Shown: positions 10,124 to 18,532 of the stretch, piece by piece
Layout of the letters: every line of letters starts with the position of its first letter
Position numbering within the stretch: position 1 is the stretch's first letter
NCBI RefSeq assembly: GCF_001311925.1
Contig: NZ_BBCG01000019.1
Span: 1 to 64,000, forward strand
Direction of reading: 5' to 3'
Origin: Cellulosilyticum ruminicola JCM 14822
Lineage (GTDB): Bacteria > Bacillota > Clostridia > Lachnospirales > Cellulosilyticaceae
Length of the DNA stretch: 64,000 nucleotides
The notes under the pieces: generated by a model
What the model saw: only the letters and a program-made list of their open reading frames with translations
The model's database searches: none
Told to the model about the DNA's origin: nothing
Program-made: the position numbers and the translations under genes

Positions 10124-13100
10124 TTAAAATGAACTATTTGTAATATGTGTTGATAATACATAATAAGATTCTGGATAATGTGGATGTTCAAGCCCACCAA
10201 GCCCTGAGCTAATAATCCTAGCTTTAACTTTTTTATAACGGTCTGCTGTATCAAGTTCTATTACAAATCTTACTGCACTAATATCCCCTGCCATATATGC
10301 TGCTAATACTTGCATGAAATATTCAGGTTGTTGACATACTTTAAAGTCCCAACCACTTATAAGTCCACCATCGTACCTTGTAATCTTACAGTATGGCAGT
10401 GCTACGGATGGAATCTTAGCAATAGCTCCCTCTCTACTCGACTTAGACATCCCATAATTTTTAACTGAGATATTATCTAGTGAACCATCCCCATGACATT
10501 TACAAGTATACTTATAGCATTCATTGCGATTGCTCACAAGCTCTCCAAGAGCTTCAATTGTATCATCCATGCCAATAGTATCCATATCATAATCTACTAT
10601 ACCAAATTTATTTTTACAGCCTGTTAACTTCTCCCACTCTGTTTCGTAGTTATCAGCTATACTTACAGCCACTGATTTACCATAATGAGTGAAACCCCAT
10701 GCTGACATTGGTAAATAAGGCACAAAGTCATCTTTATTTAGGATATTATAAATTCCTGCATAGCTACTGGCATTTTTTGCTGTCGTTGTATTAGGTGCTG
10801 CAAATGTATAAGCATAAACACATTTAGACTGGTCTACTAATTTAGCTCCTATAATGTTGGCAATTGCAGCTCCTCTAGAATGTCCCATTACCCAATAAGC
10901 CTTCTTAGCATTTGCATCTAACTGATGTGAATTTTCATAGCTCGTTAAGCATTTTAAAATACGTGTTGCCGCAATATCGAATCCCTTATGATTATTGGCT
11001 GTTGTCCAATCTGTATAACTAGATTTTTTAGTCGTTGTACCTATATCAAAGTTACTAGACCATTCTTGTATTGTTCCATTGGTTCCCCTTACAACAACGG
11101 CAACAATTTCTCTAGTTTGCCCATTATAAGTAACTTTGCGATGGCCTATATAAGCTTCTGATACATCTGAGTCACTATACTGATCCGCTAAGTTATATCT
11201 TTCGATTCCAGTAAGACCATTAGCACTCATAAACTGTTGAATATTTTGCCCTTCATAATTTGCTCCGCTATAGATGACTGTTGAATAAAGTGAAGAAATG
11301 GTACTAATCTTCTTGCTATAGCTTGTATTATCTTTGAAGAATTCTCTATAGTCCATAGTATAAGACACCTTAGAATCTGCAAAACTTGTATGTAATGTAC
11401 CTGAAAAACCATTATTATTAGGATTTGAATCTTGACTATCTATTCTACCATCATAATCACTATCTACCGAAGAAGTGCTGTTTGTGCTTGCTACAGCATT
11501 TACGATTGCTGTTTGAGATGCGGCAGCCCTCAGTGTCATCTGGCTTAGTCTAGCCGCTTTATTTTCTACTCTGTCTCTTTCTGCATAGATTTTTCGCCCA
11601 CTGTTTGGTTCTTCCCATTTTTTCTGATCTACTAATAAGTAAGTTGAAAAATGAGTCGTCTTATAACTTACTGTATTATTTTCCTTATCCACGATACTCT
11701 CTTTATCAAAAATCTTAAAGTGATTATTAGCTTCATCATACCATACAAGTGCTAAGTCTTCTTCCTTTGTATCTCCTAATAAATTTTCATCATATTTAAA
11801 AGTAATCGTTGCCTCCTCAAAATCTTGTTCAGATGTAATTTGTATAGGAGATCCCACAAGTCCTGATACTTTACTTGATAAAATATCTTCCCCATAAGTG
11901 TCTCTTACACTTACAACTTCATCAATGCTGCCTGCACATTTTAAACCAACTTCCACTCCTATGACTTCCTGCTTTTCATCATTGATGATTTCTTGGCTAA
12001 AAACTTGTTCTACCTTTTCTTCTCCATCTATAATACCATTGCCATCAGAATCTTTTACTAGTGGTTTAAAGCCTAATTTAATTTCATCTCCATCGCATAA
12101 GCCATCTTCATCCGTGTCTTTAAGCAACGGATTAGTACCATAGTTATCAACCTCTTCTCCATCTAATACCCCATCGCCATCTGTATCTTTATCCTTCGGA
12201 TTTGTACCTAACTCATATTCCTTAATATTACTAAGCCCATCCTCATCTAAATCTTCATCGCCGTCTTGAATACTATCATCAACAGAATCCTTTAATAATG
12301 GTGACGTACCTAAAATCAAAACTTCATAACCATCTGGCAGGCCATCTCCATCTGTATCAGCATTATTAGGATTAGTTCCTAGAATGTTCTCATAATAATC
12401 CGGCAAATTATCTGCATCCATATCTTTTTCATAATCTATTGGCTCTTCATATACTTTACCAATTTGGCTCATTTCATAATGAGTAGGCACTGCTTGTTCA
12501 TTTTTTGAGCTGCCTACAAAGCCTAATGTTAATGTCTGACTTGGTATAATCTCACCATTATACGCTTTGTTTTTAATTACATAGTGATTGTCTTCATGAC
12601 TAATAATCTCAGCTGACCAAAAACTTTCAATCTCTCCTTCAAAATCAAATGCTAACACCCATTCATCAATCGTTTCATCTGTAGTATTTTCAATGATAAT
12701 TTCTCCATTAAAGCCTTCTTGCCAACTCTCTGTCTTTTTAAATGAGGCAGCACACGTTACTGGGGTTACTTTTTCCTTAGCTGTAAGAAACGTATAAGTT
12801 TGTGGCGCTTTAGGCGCATCTATCCCAACCCCATTAAAACCAATATGTATACTTTCTCCTGCTGCAATACTCTGATTCCACCCTGTATTTTTAAGGATAT
12901 AATGCCCCTCTTTATAACTAGCAATTTCTGCCCCCCATACATCACTCAGCTCACTCGGCAAATCAAATGCCAATGCCCAATCTTCTAAAGGCTCGTCACT
13001 GGTATTTTTCAAAATCAATTCACCATTATAGCCTCCCAGCCATTGATGATTCACTTGAAAATCCACTTCAAATCCTTTGCCCTCGTAAAGATTCGTCGCT

Positions 13101-13234
13101 AATTGATTACCTGTTGTAATACTTGTGGTCACATAATCTTTTACAGCGATGTCCCTACTTTCCACTGCCTGAGTTGATAAGGTACTCATAATAAGTGTTG
13201 CCGAGATTAAATAAGTTAGTTTTTTATTCATCAA
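10124..13234 (-). CDS. Secreted class-3 lipase-like protein with two CBM-like domains and calcium-binding repeats
   Basis: A 1,036-residue exported protein. A signal peptide (residues 1-about 26) is followed by two related beta-sandwich modules (about 45-150 and 155-255; WLGGYNGELILKNTSDEPL versus WQEGFNGEIIIENTTDETI) that resemble cellulose-binding domains. Then come thrombospondin-3-type calcium repeats (DTDGDGLPDG, DTDGDGVLDG, DTDEDGLCDG; about 275-410), a linker, and a C-terminal alpha/beta-hydrolase domain with the lipase nucleophile elbow GHSRGAAIANIIG, a likely Asp in NKDDFVPYLP and a following His. Probable role: hydrolysis of lipids or acyl esters at plant-fibre surfaces. Substrate not determinable. 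The gene is intact and single-frame. Confidence 0.82.
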   Translation of the reverse strand: MMNKKLTYLISATLIMSTLSTQAVESRDIAVKDYVTTSITTGNQLATNLYEGKGFEVDFQVNHQWLGGYNGELILKNTSDEPLEDWALAFDLPSELSDVWGAEIASYKEGHYILKNTGWNQSIAAGESIHIGFNGVGIDAPKAPQTYTFLTAKEKVTPVTCAASFKKTESWQEGFNGEIIIENTTDETIDEWVLAFDFEGEIESFWSAEIISHEDNHYVIKNKAYNGEIIPSQTLTLGFVGSSKNEQAVPTHYEMSQIGKVYEEPIDYEKDMDADNLPDYYENILGTNPNNADTDGDGLPDGYEVLILGTSPLLKDSVDDSIQDGDEDLDEDGLSNIKEYELGTNPKDKDTDGDGVLDGEEVDNYGTNPLLKDTDEDGLCDGDEIKLGFKPLVKDSDGNGIIDGEEKVEQVFSQEIINDEKQEVIGVEVGLKCAGSIDEVVSVRDTYGEDILSSKVSGLVGSPIQITSEQDFEEATITFKYDENLLGDTKEEDLALVWYDEANNHFKIFDKESIVDKENNTVSYKTTHFSTYLLVDQKKWEEPNSGRKIYAERDRVENKAARLSQMTLRAAASQTAIVNAVASTNSTSSVDSDYDGRIDSQDSNPNNNGFSGTLHTSFADSKVSYTMDYREFFKDNTSYSKKISTISSLYSTVIYSGANYEGQNIQQFMSANGLTGIERYNLADQYSDSDVSEAYIGHRKVTYNGQTREIVAVVVRGTNGTIQEWSSNFDIGTTTKKSSYTDWTTANNHKGFDIAATRILKCLTSYENSHQLDANAKKAYWVMGHSRGAAIANIIGAKLVDQSKCVYAYTFAAPNTTTAKNASSYAGIYNILNKDDFVPYLPMSAWGFTHYGKSVAVSIADNYETEWEKLTGCKNKFGIVDYDMDTIGMDDTIEALGELVSNRNECYKYTCKCHGDGSLDNISVKNYGMSKSSREGAIAKIPSVALPYCKITRYDGGLISGWDFKVCQQPEYFMQVLAAYMAGDISAVRFVIELDTADRYKKVKARIISSGLGGLEHPHYPESYYVLSTHITNSSF

Positions 13235-13382
13235 AACATCTCCCCTTTATTTTGTTTCTCAAACTAATCTTATTATTTCCAGAATATATAGTCAATTGTT
13301 TTTTAATAAATTATTTGTTTTATTAAAAATATAAATAATAATATTTAATCTCCCATATTCTTAGGAAAATTTCACCACAAAA

Positions 13383-13428
13383 AAAGCACACACTACTAAG
13401 GATTCAAACCTTCTACAGTGTGTGCTTT
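13383..13428. terminator. Hairpin terminator next to the tRNA-Lys remnant
   Basis: The inverted repeat AAAGCACACACT/AGTGTGTGCTTT, with a smaller inner stem, ends in a T-rich tract. The 13235-13382 stretch before it is AT-rich lipase upstream sequence with no gene seen. Confidence 0.65.
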
Positions 13429-13441
13429 CTTCACTCTTTAA

Positions 13442-13491
13442 TTAATGAGCCATCTGGGACTCGAACCCATGACCCTCAGATTAAGAGTCTG
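13442..13491 (+). repeat. Left attachment repeat: 3' part of tRNA-Lys
   Basis: Fifty bases matching 15804-15853 with one mismatch. It is the 3' portion of tRNA-Lys(CUU), from the anticodon stem through the T arm and acceptor, without the 5' half, so it cannot be a working tRNA. This is the displaced tRNA end expected at the far end of an element integrated into the tRNA 3' end. Confidence 0.88.
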
Positions 13492-13572
13492 TAATAACAA
13501 ACTATATACAGCCCTTGAAACTCAATCCCTTTAGAATTTCAAAAATAATCATGCCTAATTATACTACTCCGC

Positions 13573-13767
13573 CTAAAATAAGTATAACCTCTTCAAAATG
13601 AAGAACACCATTATATCCAAACAAAATAAGCACATCCGTCCAAATTTAAAAAGTTCTTTCGGAGTGTGCCTCATAATTCCCCTTACAGGATTTGCTATAA
13701 TTATTTGTTTTTTAATAATCTTATGTGCAACTACATCATACTGTTTTATGCAATAATATCTTTTCAT
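13573..13767 (-). CDS. Small hypothetical membrane-associated protein
   Basis: About 64 residues if started at the ATG 13765-13767, 13 bases after an AGAAGG sequence. The same frame stays open upstream to 13854, overlapping the preceding ORF. Basic N-terminal half (MKRYYCIKQYDVVAHK), the segment NPVRGIMRHTPKELFKFGR, and a hydrophobic C-terminal end. I do not recognise the family. It lies inside the decayed element and may be a fragment. Confidence 0.35.
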   Translation of the reverse strand: MKRYYCIKQYDVVAHKIIKKQIIIANPVRGIMRHTPKELFKFGRMCLFCLDIMVFFILKRLYLF

Positions 13768-13801
13768 AGCATATATTAATCCTTCTAAAAAAATATTAAA
13801 T

Positions 13802-14089
13802 CTATTTTTTCTTTGAAATATATGGAATAAAAGAAAGGAAAAAACCCATTTCAATTCCTAATATTAATCTGTAAATAAGTATATTTACCCCACTAAGCAT
13901 AGATGTCAAAATTATTTGAACTACACAAATAAAGACTATATAAAGTATTACTATTTTATAAGATTCTCTTATTGCTAATTTTTTCAAGATTTTTTGCGGT
14001 GTATTATTATTCTTATATATAAGAATACATATAAGATATGTAATACTAAGTACTATAAATTCTAAAGCATCATTCATTTTATTTTCCAC
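13802..14089 (-). CDS. Hypothetical three-helix membrane protein
   Basis: 95 residues with three hydrophobic segments (about residues 8-25, 44-62 and 66-88) and a lysine-rich end ISKKK. The family is not recognised. It lies in the decayed element. The spacer 14090-14256 upstream contains only AT-rich sequence. Confidence 0.4.
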   Translation of the reverse strand: MENKMNDALEFIVLSITYLICILIYKNNNTPQKILKKLAIRESYKIVILYIVFICVVQIILTSMLSGVNILIYRLILGIEMGFFLSFIPYISKKK

Positions 14090-14256
14090 CTTATTTTAGA
14101 TTATATACACCCTTTTTATATGCTTTTGGTATACTAATTCGCACTTTATCTGACTGTATTTTTACTCTTATTGGATTAGTTAGCCATTTCAAATATATAG
14201 ATTTTCTTGTATATACATTATTCTACAATTATATTTTATCATAATTTTTTTAATTT

Positions 14257-14922
14257 TTAAATCTTTCCATTTCCTGTAGTGCTAATCTTAATTTGTTCTT
14301 CAAAATCCATATTATCGGTAAAAGTGCTTAAAATATCAGTTCCGGAAGCTGCTATATCTGTATCCCTCCCATAATTAGAGTTTAACGCTAACTCCCCATT
14401 TTCATCTATATTGGCAACTACTATACAATTATCAAAACCAAAGCATACGGGATAAGCTTCTCCTTCTTCACCTAAACAATAACCATTATTACCTGCTGGT
14501 ACGACAAATAACATATTTGGCGCCTTTCTTATTGCTTCTTTTTCAGATTCCATTGAAGTTGTTCCTGTTATACTATAATTTATAAGCTTAACTCCTTTTT
14601 GTTGTGCATATTCTATAACTTTGTGGACAGTTACATCTGATTTATTACGCACTGTATAGCTTCCACTTTTACTACCAAGTGCCTTTAATTCTATTATTTC
14701 CGCCTCAAGTACTATTCCTACTATACCTTCCCCATTATTCATTTTGGCTCCTATTATACCCGTTATATGCGTTCCATGACCTGATATTGCTGTTGAGCTT
14801 GACTCCCTTTCATCCTTTGGAAATATTTCATCTGTATCGTGGACAAAATTATAACTTTCTGATAGGTTTAAATTTCTTTTAATATCTATAGAACAATATA
14901 TTATTTTTTCACTAATAGTCAA
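14257..14922 (-). pseudogene. Truncated S8 subtilisin-like protease
   Basis: A 221-residue remnant of a subtilase. It keeps the catalytic His (ISGHGTHITGIIGAKMNNGEG) and the oxyanion Asn (VVPAGNN), but the N-terminal part with the catalytic Asp and the C-terminal GTSMA part with the catalytic Ser are missing. The frame is otherwise open. Its start region overlaps the repeat pair in front of the divergent Xre gene. Inactive as a protease; the remaining AASGTDILST segment shows where the catalytic Ser region should follow. It differs in sequence from the subtilase at 6.4-9.4 kb. Confidence 0.72.
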
Positions 14923-14946
14923 TGTTTTAAACTTATTTTCACTAAT
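14906..14946. promoter_or_regulatory. Paired TTTTCACTAAT repeats, possible Xre operator
   Basis: TTTTCACTAAT occurs at 14906-14916 and 14936-14946, exactly 30 bp (about three helical turns) apart, just upstream of the Xre gene. This spacing suits a dimeric repressor binding one face of the DNA. Function is inferred only from position. Confidence 0.45.
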
Positions 14947-14978
14947 GGTATATTATAACAACAAAAGGAGTAAACAAC

Positions 14979-15398
14979 ATGGATTCAAGTAAAGATTTAA
15001 GTAACTCAATACTTACAAGCAATACCGGCTCTCTTATTCGTGCCCTATGTTCAGAAAAAGATATCACAATTGTAGAGTTAGAATGCCAATGTAATTTGGG
15101 TAATGGGAGCATAAAAAGATGGGAAAATGGATCAAGTCCTACACTTAAAGCAATTACACAAGTTGCTGACTACTTTAATGTAAGTGTAGATTACTTAGCT
15201 GGTAGAACCCCTCAACGAGATAAATTTGAAGATTGGAATAAAAAGTATGATGTAAAAAGACTCGCAGATGAAGCTAAGTTATTTGACTGCTTAGGAAAAC
15301 TTAAAAGTATTTTTTCTGAAGCCGAACTTACAGATTTAGATGATAGAGAGCTTAAGCTTTTAAAAGCTTATGTTGATTTACTTGCTCAAAAGAAATAA
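14979..15398 (+). CDS. Xre-family HTH transcriptional regulator
   Basis: 139 residues. The N-terminal Cro/C1-type helix-turn-helix spans about residues 17-75 (LIRALCSEKDITIVELECQCNLGNGSIKRWENG ... ADYFNVSVDYLAGRT), followed by a charged helical C-terminal region likely used for dimerisation. AAAGGAG lies before the ATG. The paired repeats upstream suggest autoregulation. It is the only intact recognised gene of the decayed tRNA-Lys element. Confidence 0.87.
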   Translation: MDSSKDLSNSILTSNTGSLIRALCSEKDITIVELECQCNLGNGSIKRWENGSSPTLKAITQVADYFNVSVDYLAGRTPQRDKFEDWNKKYDVKRLADEAKLFDCLGKLKSIFSEAELTDLDDRELKLLKAYVDLLAQKK

Positions 15399-15402
15399 AT
15401 TT

Positions 15403-15437
15403 AAGAAGTAGTTGTGAGCTCTCATAACTTCTTCTTA
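15403..15437 (+). terminator. Terminator after the Xre gene
   Basis: The inverted repeat AGAAGTAGTTGTGAG/CTCATAACTTCTTCT is followed by TTATTT, directly after the Xre stop. Confidence 0.7.
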
Positions 15438-15459
15438 TTTGACTAAAAAGGACGTGAAT

Positions 15460-15666
15460 TTATAGCCAACGTACAGTAATCAATAAAAATGGTAAGGAAG
15501 TTCAAAAATGGCGTGTTCTATTTTTTGATGCTACTGGTAGACGAAAAGAGTTTAATGGTAAAAGCAAAAAAGAGAAAATATATCCATACTATTTTTATAT
15601 CTATCTTATAAAAACACTAAAACGCAAAAGAACGCCTGTTAATAACAGAACGTTCTTTACTAAGTA
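15460..15666 (+). pseudogene. Integrase N-terminal remnant
   Basis: The reading frame beginning around RTVINKNGKEVQKWRVLFFD and continuing ATGRRKEFNGKSKKEK matches the arm-type DNA-binding N-terminal domain of phage/ICE tyrosine integrases. There is no good start codon, the sequence loses similarity after about 40 residues and stops at 15664-15666. The catalytic domain is absent. It lies next to the intact tRNA-Lys, as expected of the integrase of a tRNA-targeted element. A small hairpin (about 15625-15659) covers its end. Confidence 0.68.
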
Positions 15667-15774
15667 AGAAACAAAAATTTAGCCACACTTTTTTTATTCC
15701 AAATCGTTTTATATATTCACCAATCGTCTTTTATTTACAGTAATTATAAACCCCAAAAAATGCCTAAACGCATT

Positions 15775-15805
15775 GAAGCTCAAGGAATACCCTTGAGCTT
15801 CTTTT
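15775..15805. terminator. Hairpin between integrase remnant and tRNA-Lys
   Basis: The perfect 11-bp inverted repeat GAAGCTCAAGG/CCTTGAGCTTC is followed by CTTTT on the plus strand. It lies immediately downstream of the tRNA on the minus strand. Confidence 0.7.
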
Positions 15806-15853
15806 AATGAGCCATCTGGGACTCGAACCCAGGACCCTCAGATTAAGAGTCTG
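15804..15853 (+). repeat. Right attachment repeat within tRNA-Lys
   Basis: Fifty bases inside and just beyond the 3' part of the intact tRNA-Lys, matching 13442-13491 with a single mismatch (CCCAGG versus CCCATG on the plus strand). Together they bound the decayed element. Confidence 0.88.
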
Positions 15854-15880
15854 ATGCTCTACCAACTAAGCTAATGACCC
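15808..15880 (-). tRNA. tRNA-Lys (anticodon CUU)
   Basis: A 73-nt cloverleaf. The acceptor GGGTCAT pairs with ATGGCTC plus discriminator A. The D arm contains AGTTGGTAGAGC, the anticodon stem-loop is CAGACTCTTAATCTG (anticodon CTT), and the T arm is CTGGGTTCGAGTCCCAG. CCA is not encoded. It served as the integration site of the adjacent decayed element. The 15881-16074 stretch is AT-rich with no gene seen. Confidence 0.95.
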
Positions 15881-16074
15881 ATATATTATAAGAACTATTT
15901 CTTATAATTTTTTATTTTGTAGTGGCTTGTTTGCCTCGACTACATAAATCATTATATATACTATATTGTTATTTGTCAATTAAAATATTATATTTTTTAA
16001 ACTAATTTCAAATAATATCATTCTTTTCTCAAAAACTTTTAACTTATAAAAAATAGCCAACATCCAGCTAGGAT

Positions 16075-16118
16075 ATAAAGATCATGCAACAGCTACGCTA
16101 CTATTGCATAATCTTTAT
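16075..16118 (-). terminator. Terminator after guaD
   Basis: The inverted repeat ATAAAGATCATGCAA/TTGCATAATCTTTAT (one mismatch) with a 14-nt loop lies just downstream of the guanine deaminase stop. Confidence 0.75.
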
Positions 16119-16133
16119 AGATTATCTCATCAC

Positions 16134-17432
16134 TTATTTTGATGCTATTTTTAATTTCTGTCCATCTACATATTTTTCAGTAATTTGAACCTGATCACTG
16201 TAATAAAGAATTCGCTCTAATCTTTCTTTTAAAGAAAGGCTTCTAGGCGCCTTAATAGCGCTGTCATCAATTACTACAACGTCAAAGGCATATCCTGGCA
16301 TAAATGACCCTACTTTTCCAAAGAATGAGCCGCCGCCTAGCGTGGCAAGATAAAAGACTTCTTCTGTTGTAAGAGGCTTTTTATCTTGATCTACTAAACA
16401 ATAATATAATTTAGAAACTTGAATAGCCATCGCCATTGATTTCAAAAGTGAAAGTCCTGTACCTGCTGCTACATCTGATCCTAATCCAATATTTAAACCT
16501 TCCTCCATATACTTACGAATAGGTGCAATACCAGATGAAAGGTTTGTGTTTGATTCTGGGCAGTGGGCTATATAAACATTATTTTGTTTCATAAGCTTTA
16601 TTTCTTCTTCTGGGCTATATATACAGTGTGCCATCACTGTAGGGACTTCACCACCAAATAGTCCAAATTGATGATAAGCATCACCATAAAACTTAGATGT
16701 TGGAACAAGCTGCTTTACCCAATTAATTTCGCTTAAATTCTCTGATAAATGGGATTGCAATGGCAAGTTAAATTCTGTCTGAAGTGTGTGAAGTTTATTC
16801 ATTAATTCATCACTACAAGTTGGTATAAAACGTGGTGTCAGCATAGGCAATGTATGTTTGAAACTTTTATTAGCACTTATAATCCATTCTCTAGTCGCCT
16901 TATAAGAAGCAGCCGCACTTTCTTCTTGAAGCCGCGGGCTGCCGTTTCGGTCCATATTCACTTTGCCAACATAAGTATATAATCCACTTGCTTCTAACTG
17001 TGACATTAAATCAAGGGTAGCTTCTGGGTGAATAGTTGCAAAGATACAAGCTCTCGTCGTTGTACTATAGAGCAAATCATCTACAAAGATAGAATAAGCC
17101 TTATGGGCATATGTGATATCTTGATATTTAGCCTCTTCAGGAAATGTATGATTATTCAACCATTCAAGTAATTCTAAATCCATCCCTAAGCCTCTAAATG
17201 GATATTGAGGGGCATGAACATGTAAATCACTCATTCCAGGTATAATAAGCTGCTCTTTGCAATCTATAATAGGATAAGCTTTAAAAGCATCTGGTAAATT
17301 TTCATAAACGCCTTCAACTTTACCCTCCTCGCAAACAATATATGCATTTTCATTATAACTAACAGACCAATCTGGTTTACTATAAATAATTTGCCCCTTA
17401 AGAATAAAGTTTGATTGCTTATTTGTTATCAT
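16134..17432 (-). CDS. guaD: Guanine deaminase (amidohydrolase family)
   Basis: Converts guanine to xanthine and ammonia in purine salvage or catabolism. 432 residues from the ATG at 17430-17432, chosen because AGGGAG lies just upstream; the frame extends 18 codons further without a better site. The zinc-binding HVHAPQY follows PGMSDL, then RGLGMDLELLEWL, as in GuaD. MAHCIYS and the GLGSDVAAG aspartate complete the metal site. No purine riboswitch is visible upstream. Confidence 0.88.
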   Translation of the reverse strand: MITNKQSNFILKGQIIYSKPDWSVSYNENAYIVCEEGKVEGVYENLPDAFKAYPIIDCKEQLIIPGMSDLHVHAPQYPFRGLGMDLELLEWLNNHTFPEEAKYQDITYAHKAYSIFVDDLLYSTTTRACIFATIHPEATLDLMSQLEASGLYTYVGKVNMDRNGSPRLQEESAAASYKATREWIISANKSFKHTLPMLTPRFIPTCSDELMNKLHTLQTEFNLPLQSHLSENLSEINWVKQLVPTSKFYGDAYHQFGLFGGEVPTVMAHCIYSPEEEIKLMKQNNVYIAHCPESNTNLSSGIAPIRKYMEEGLNIGLGSDVAAGTGLSLLKSMAMAIQVSKLYYCLVDQDKKPLTTEEVFYLATLGGGSFFGKVGSFMPGYAFDVVVIDDSAIKAPRSLSLKERLERILYYSDQVQITEKYVDGQKLKIASK

Positions 17433-17549
17433 ATAGTCACTCCCTTTACTGTTTAAATTTAAGCATTGTAATGTTAATTTTATCATCTTGCTAGTAAGTA
17501 TAGCAATCGATGTACTTAGATTATTAATATACTTGTATATAAATATTAA

Positions 17550-17594
17550 AAAGGGTGCCGCAAAATTACTAATGATTTTGCGACACCCTCTTTA
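17550..17594 (-). terminator. Terminator after secDF
   Basis: The inverted repeat AAGGGTGCCGCAAAAT/ATTTTGCGACACCCTCTT lies 26 bases after the secF stop, upstream of the guaD start. Confidence 0.82.
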
Positions 17595-17619
17595 CTTACA
17601 TGCTTATTATAACATATTA

Positions 17620-18530
17620 TTATTTATCTGTAGCTTTTTTTCTTTTACGGCTTAAATCGAACCATAATGGACTGGCTACGAAGATAGATGAATAAGTACC
17701 TGCTGCTACACCTACGATAAGTGGAAGCGCAAATTCTTTTACTGAATCTGTTCCTAAAACATAAAGTAATACAACCATAATAAGTGTTGTAATAGATGTA
17801 CAAATTGAACGACTTAATGTTTGATTAATACTGCTGTTAACAACTTCAGCTGGTACTGCTTGTCCCTCTTTATAACCTTTACGTGTTTTATTTTCACGAA
17901 TACGGTCAAATACAATGATTGTATCATTGATTGAGTAACCTACGATTGTAAGCATAGCTGCAATAAATGAGTTGTTAAGTGGAATACGGAATACTGCATA
18001 TACTGTAAGCATAACCATTACGTCATGTACTAAGGCCATAACAGCACTTACACCAAACTTGTAATCTTTAAATCTGAATGTAATATAAATTAAGATTAAG
18101 ATAACACCAACGATTACAGCTTTAATAGCTCCCCATTTGATTTCATCACTGATTGTAGCTGAGAAATCTTCATGAGCAAGTGGTACATCTGCTTTTAAAT
18201 TATATTTTTCTTTGATTGTATTGTAAAGTTCAATTCTTTTTGCATTTTCAGTTCTTTGCATTGTAACAATTACACCAGTTTTATCAGCTGTTGTAATACG
18301 AGGATTTGCATCTCCTGTTACATCTGTTGCAATCTTTGCAAGTTCTGTTTTAATTTCATTTGTAAGAGGTTTTTCAAGATCGAATTGAATATAAGAACAC
18401 CTGTGAACTCAATATCTTTTTCGAAGAAGCCTTTGCCTCTTGCACCATTAATACCCATTGCAAGAAGTCCTATTATAATAACTATTAATGATAATGCATA
18501 GAATTTCTTTCTGCTTTCAATAAATTTCAT
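17620..18530 (-). CDS. secF: Protein translocase subunit SecF (frameshifted)
   Basis: With SecD this forms the proton-driven complex that helps pull exported proteins through SecYEG. About 303 residues once repaired: TM1 near the N-terminus, an extracytoplasmic domain, then five C-terminal helices including the conserved GYSINDTIIVFDRIREN. A G is missing at about 18400-18401 right after the EFTG motif, splitting the gene. The start is two bases from the secD stop, so the two are co-translated. All key membrane segments lie in the second piece. Confidence 0.92.
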
Positions 18531-18532
18531 AA

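Larger units (their letters stand above)
13442..15853. mobile_element. Decayed integrative element at tRNA-Lys
   Basis: A 2.4-kb insert lies between the intact tRNA-Lys and a repeated 3' tRNA fragment. It carries a Xre regulator, an integrase N-terminal remnant beside the tRNA, a subtilase fragment and two small membrane ORFs. Element orientation fits tRNA 3'-end integration: the intact tRNA is at one end with the integrase next to it. The integrase lacks its catalytic half, so the element cannot excise on its own. Confidence 0.78.

Noticed and set aside
17433-17549. Purine riboswitch ahead of guaD
   Set aside because: No conserved three-way junction sequence found in the short leader.
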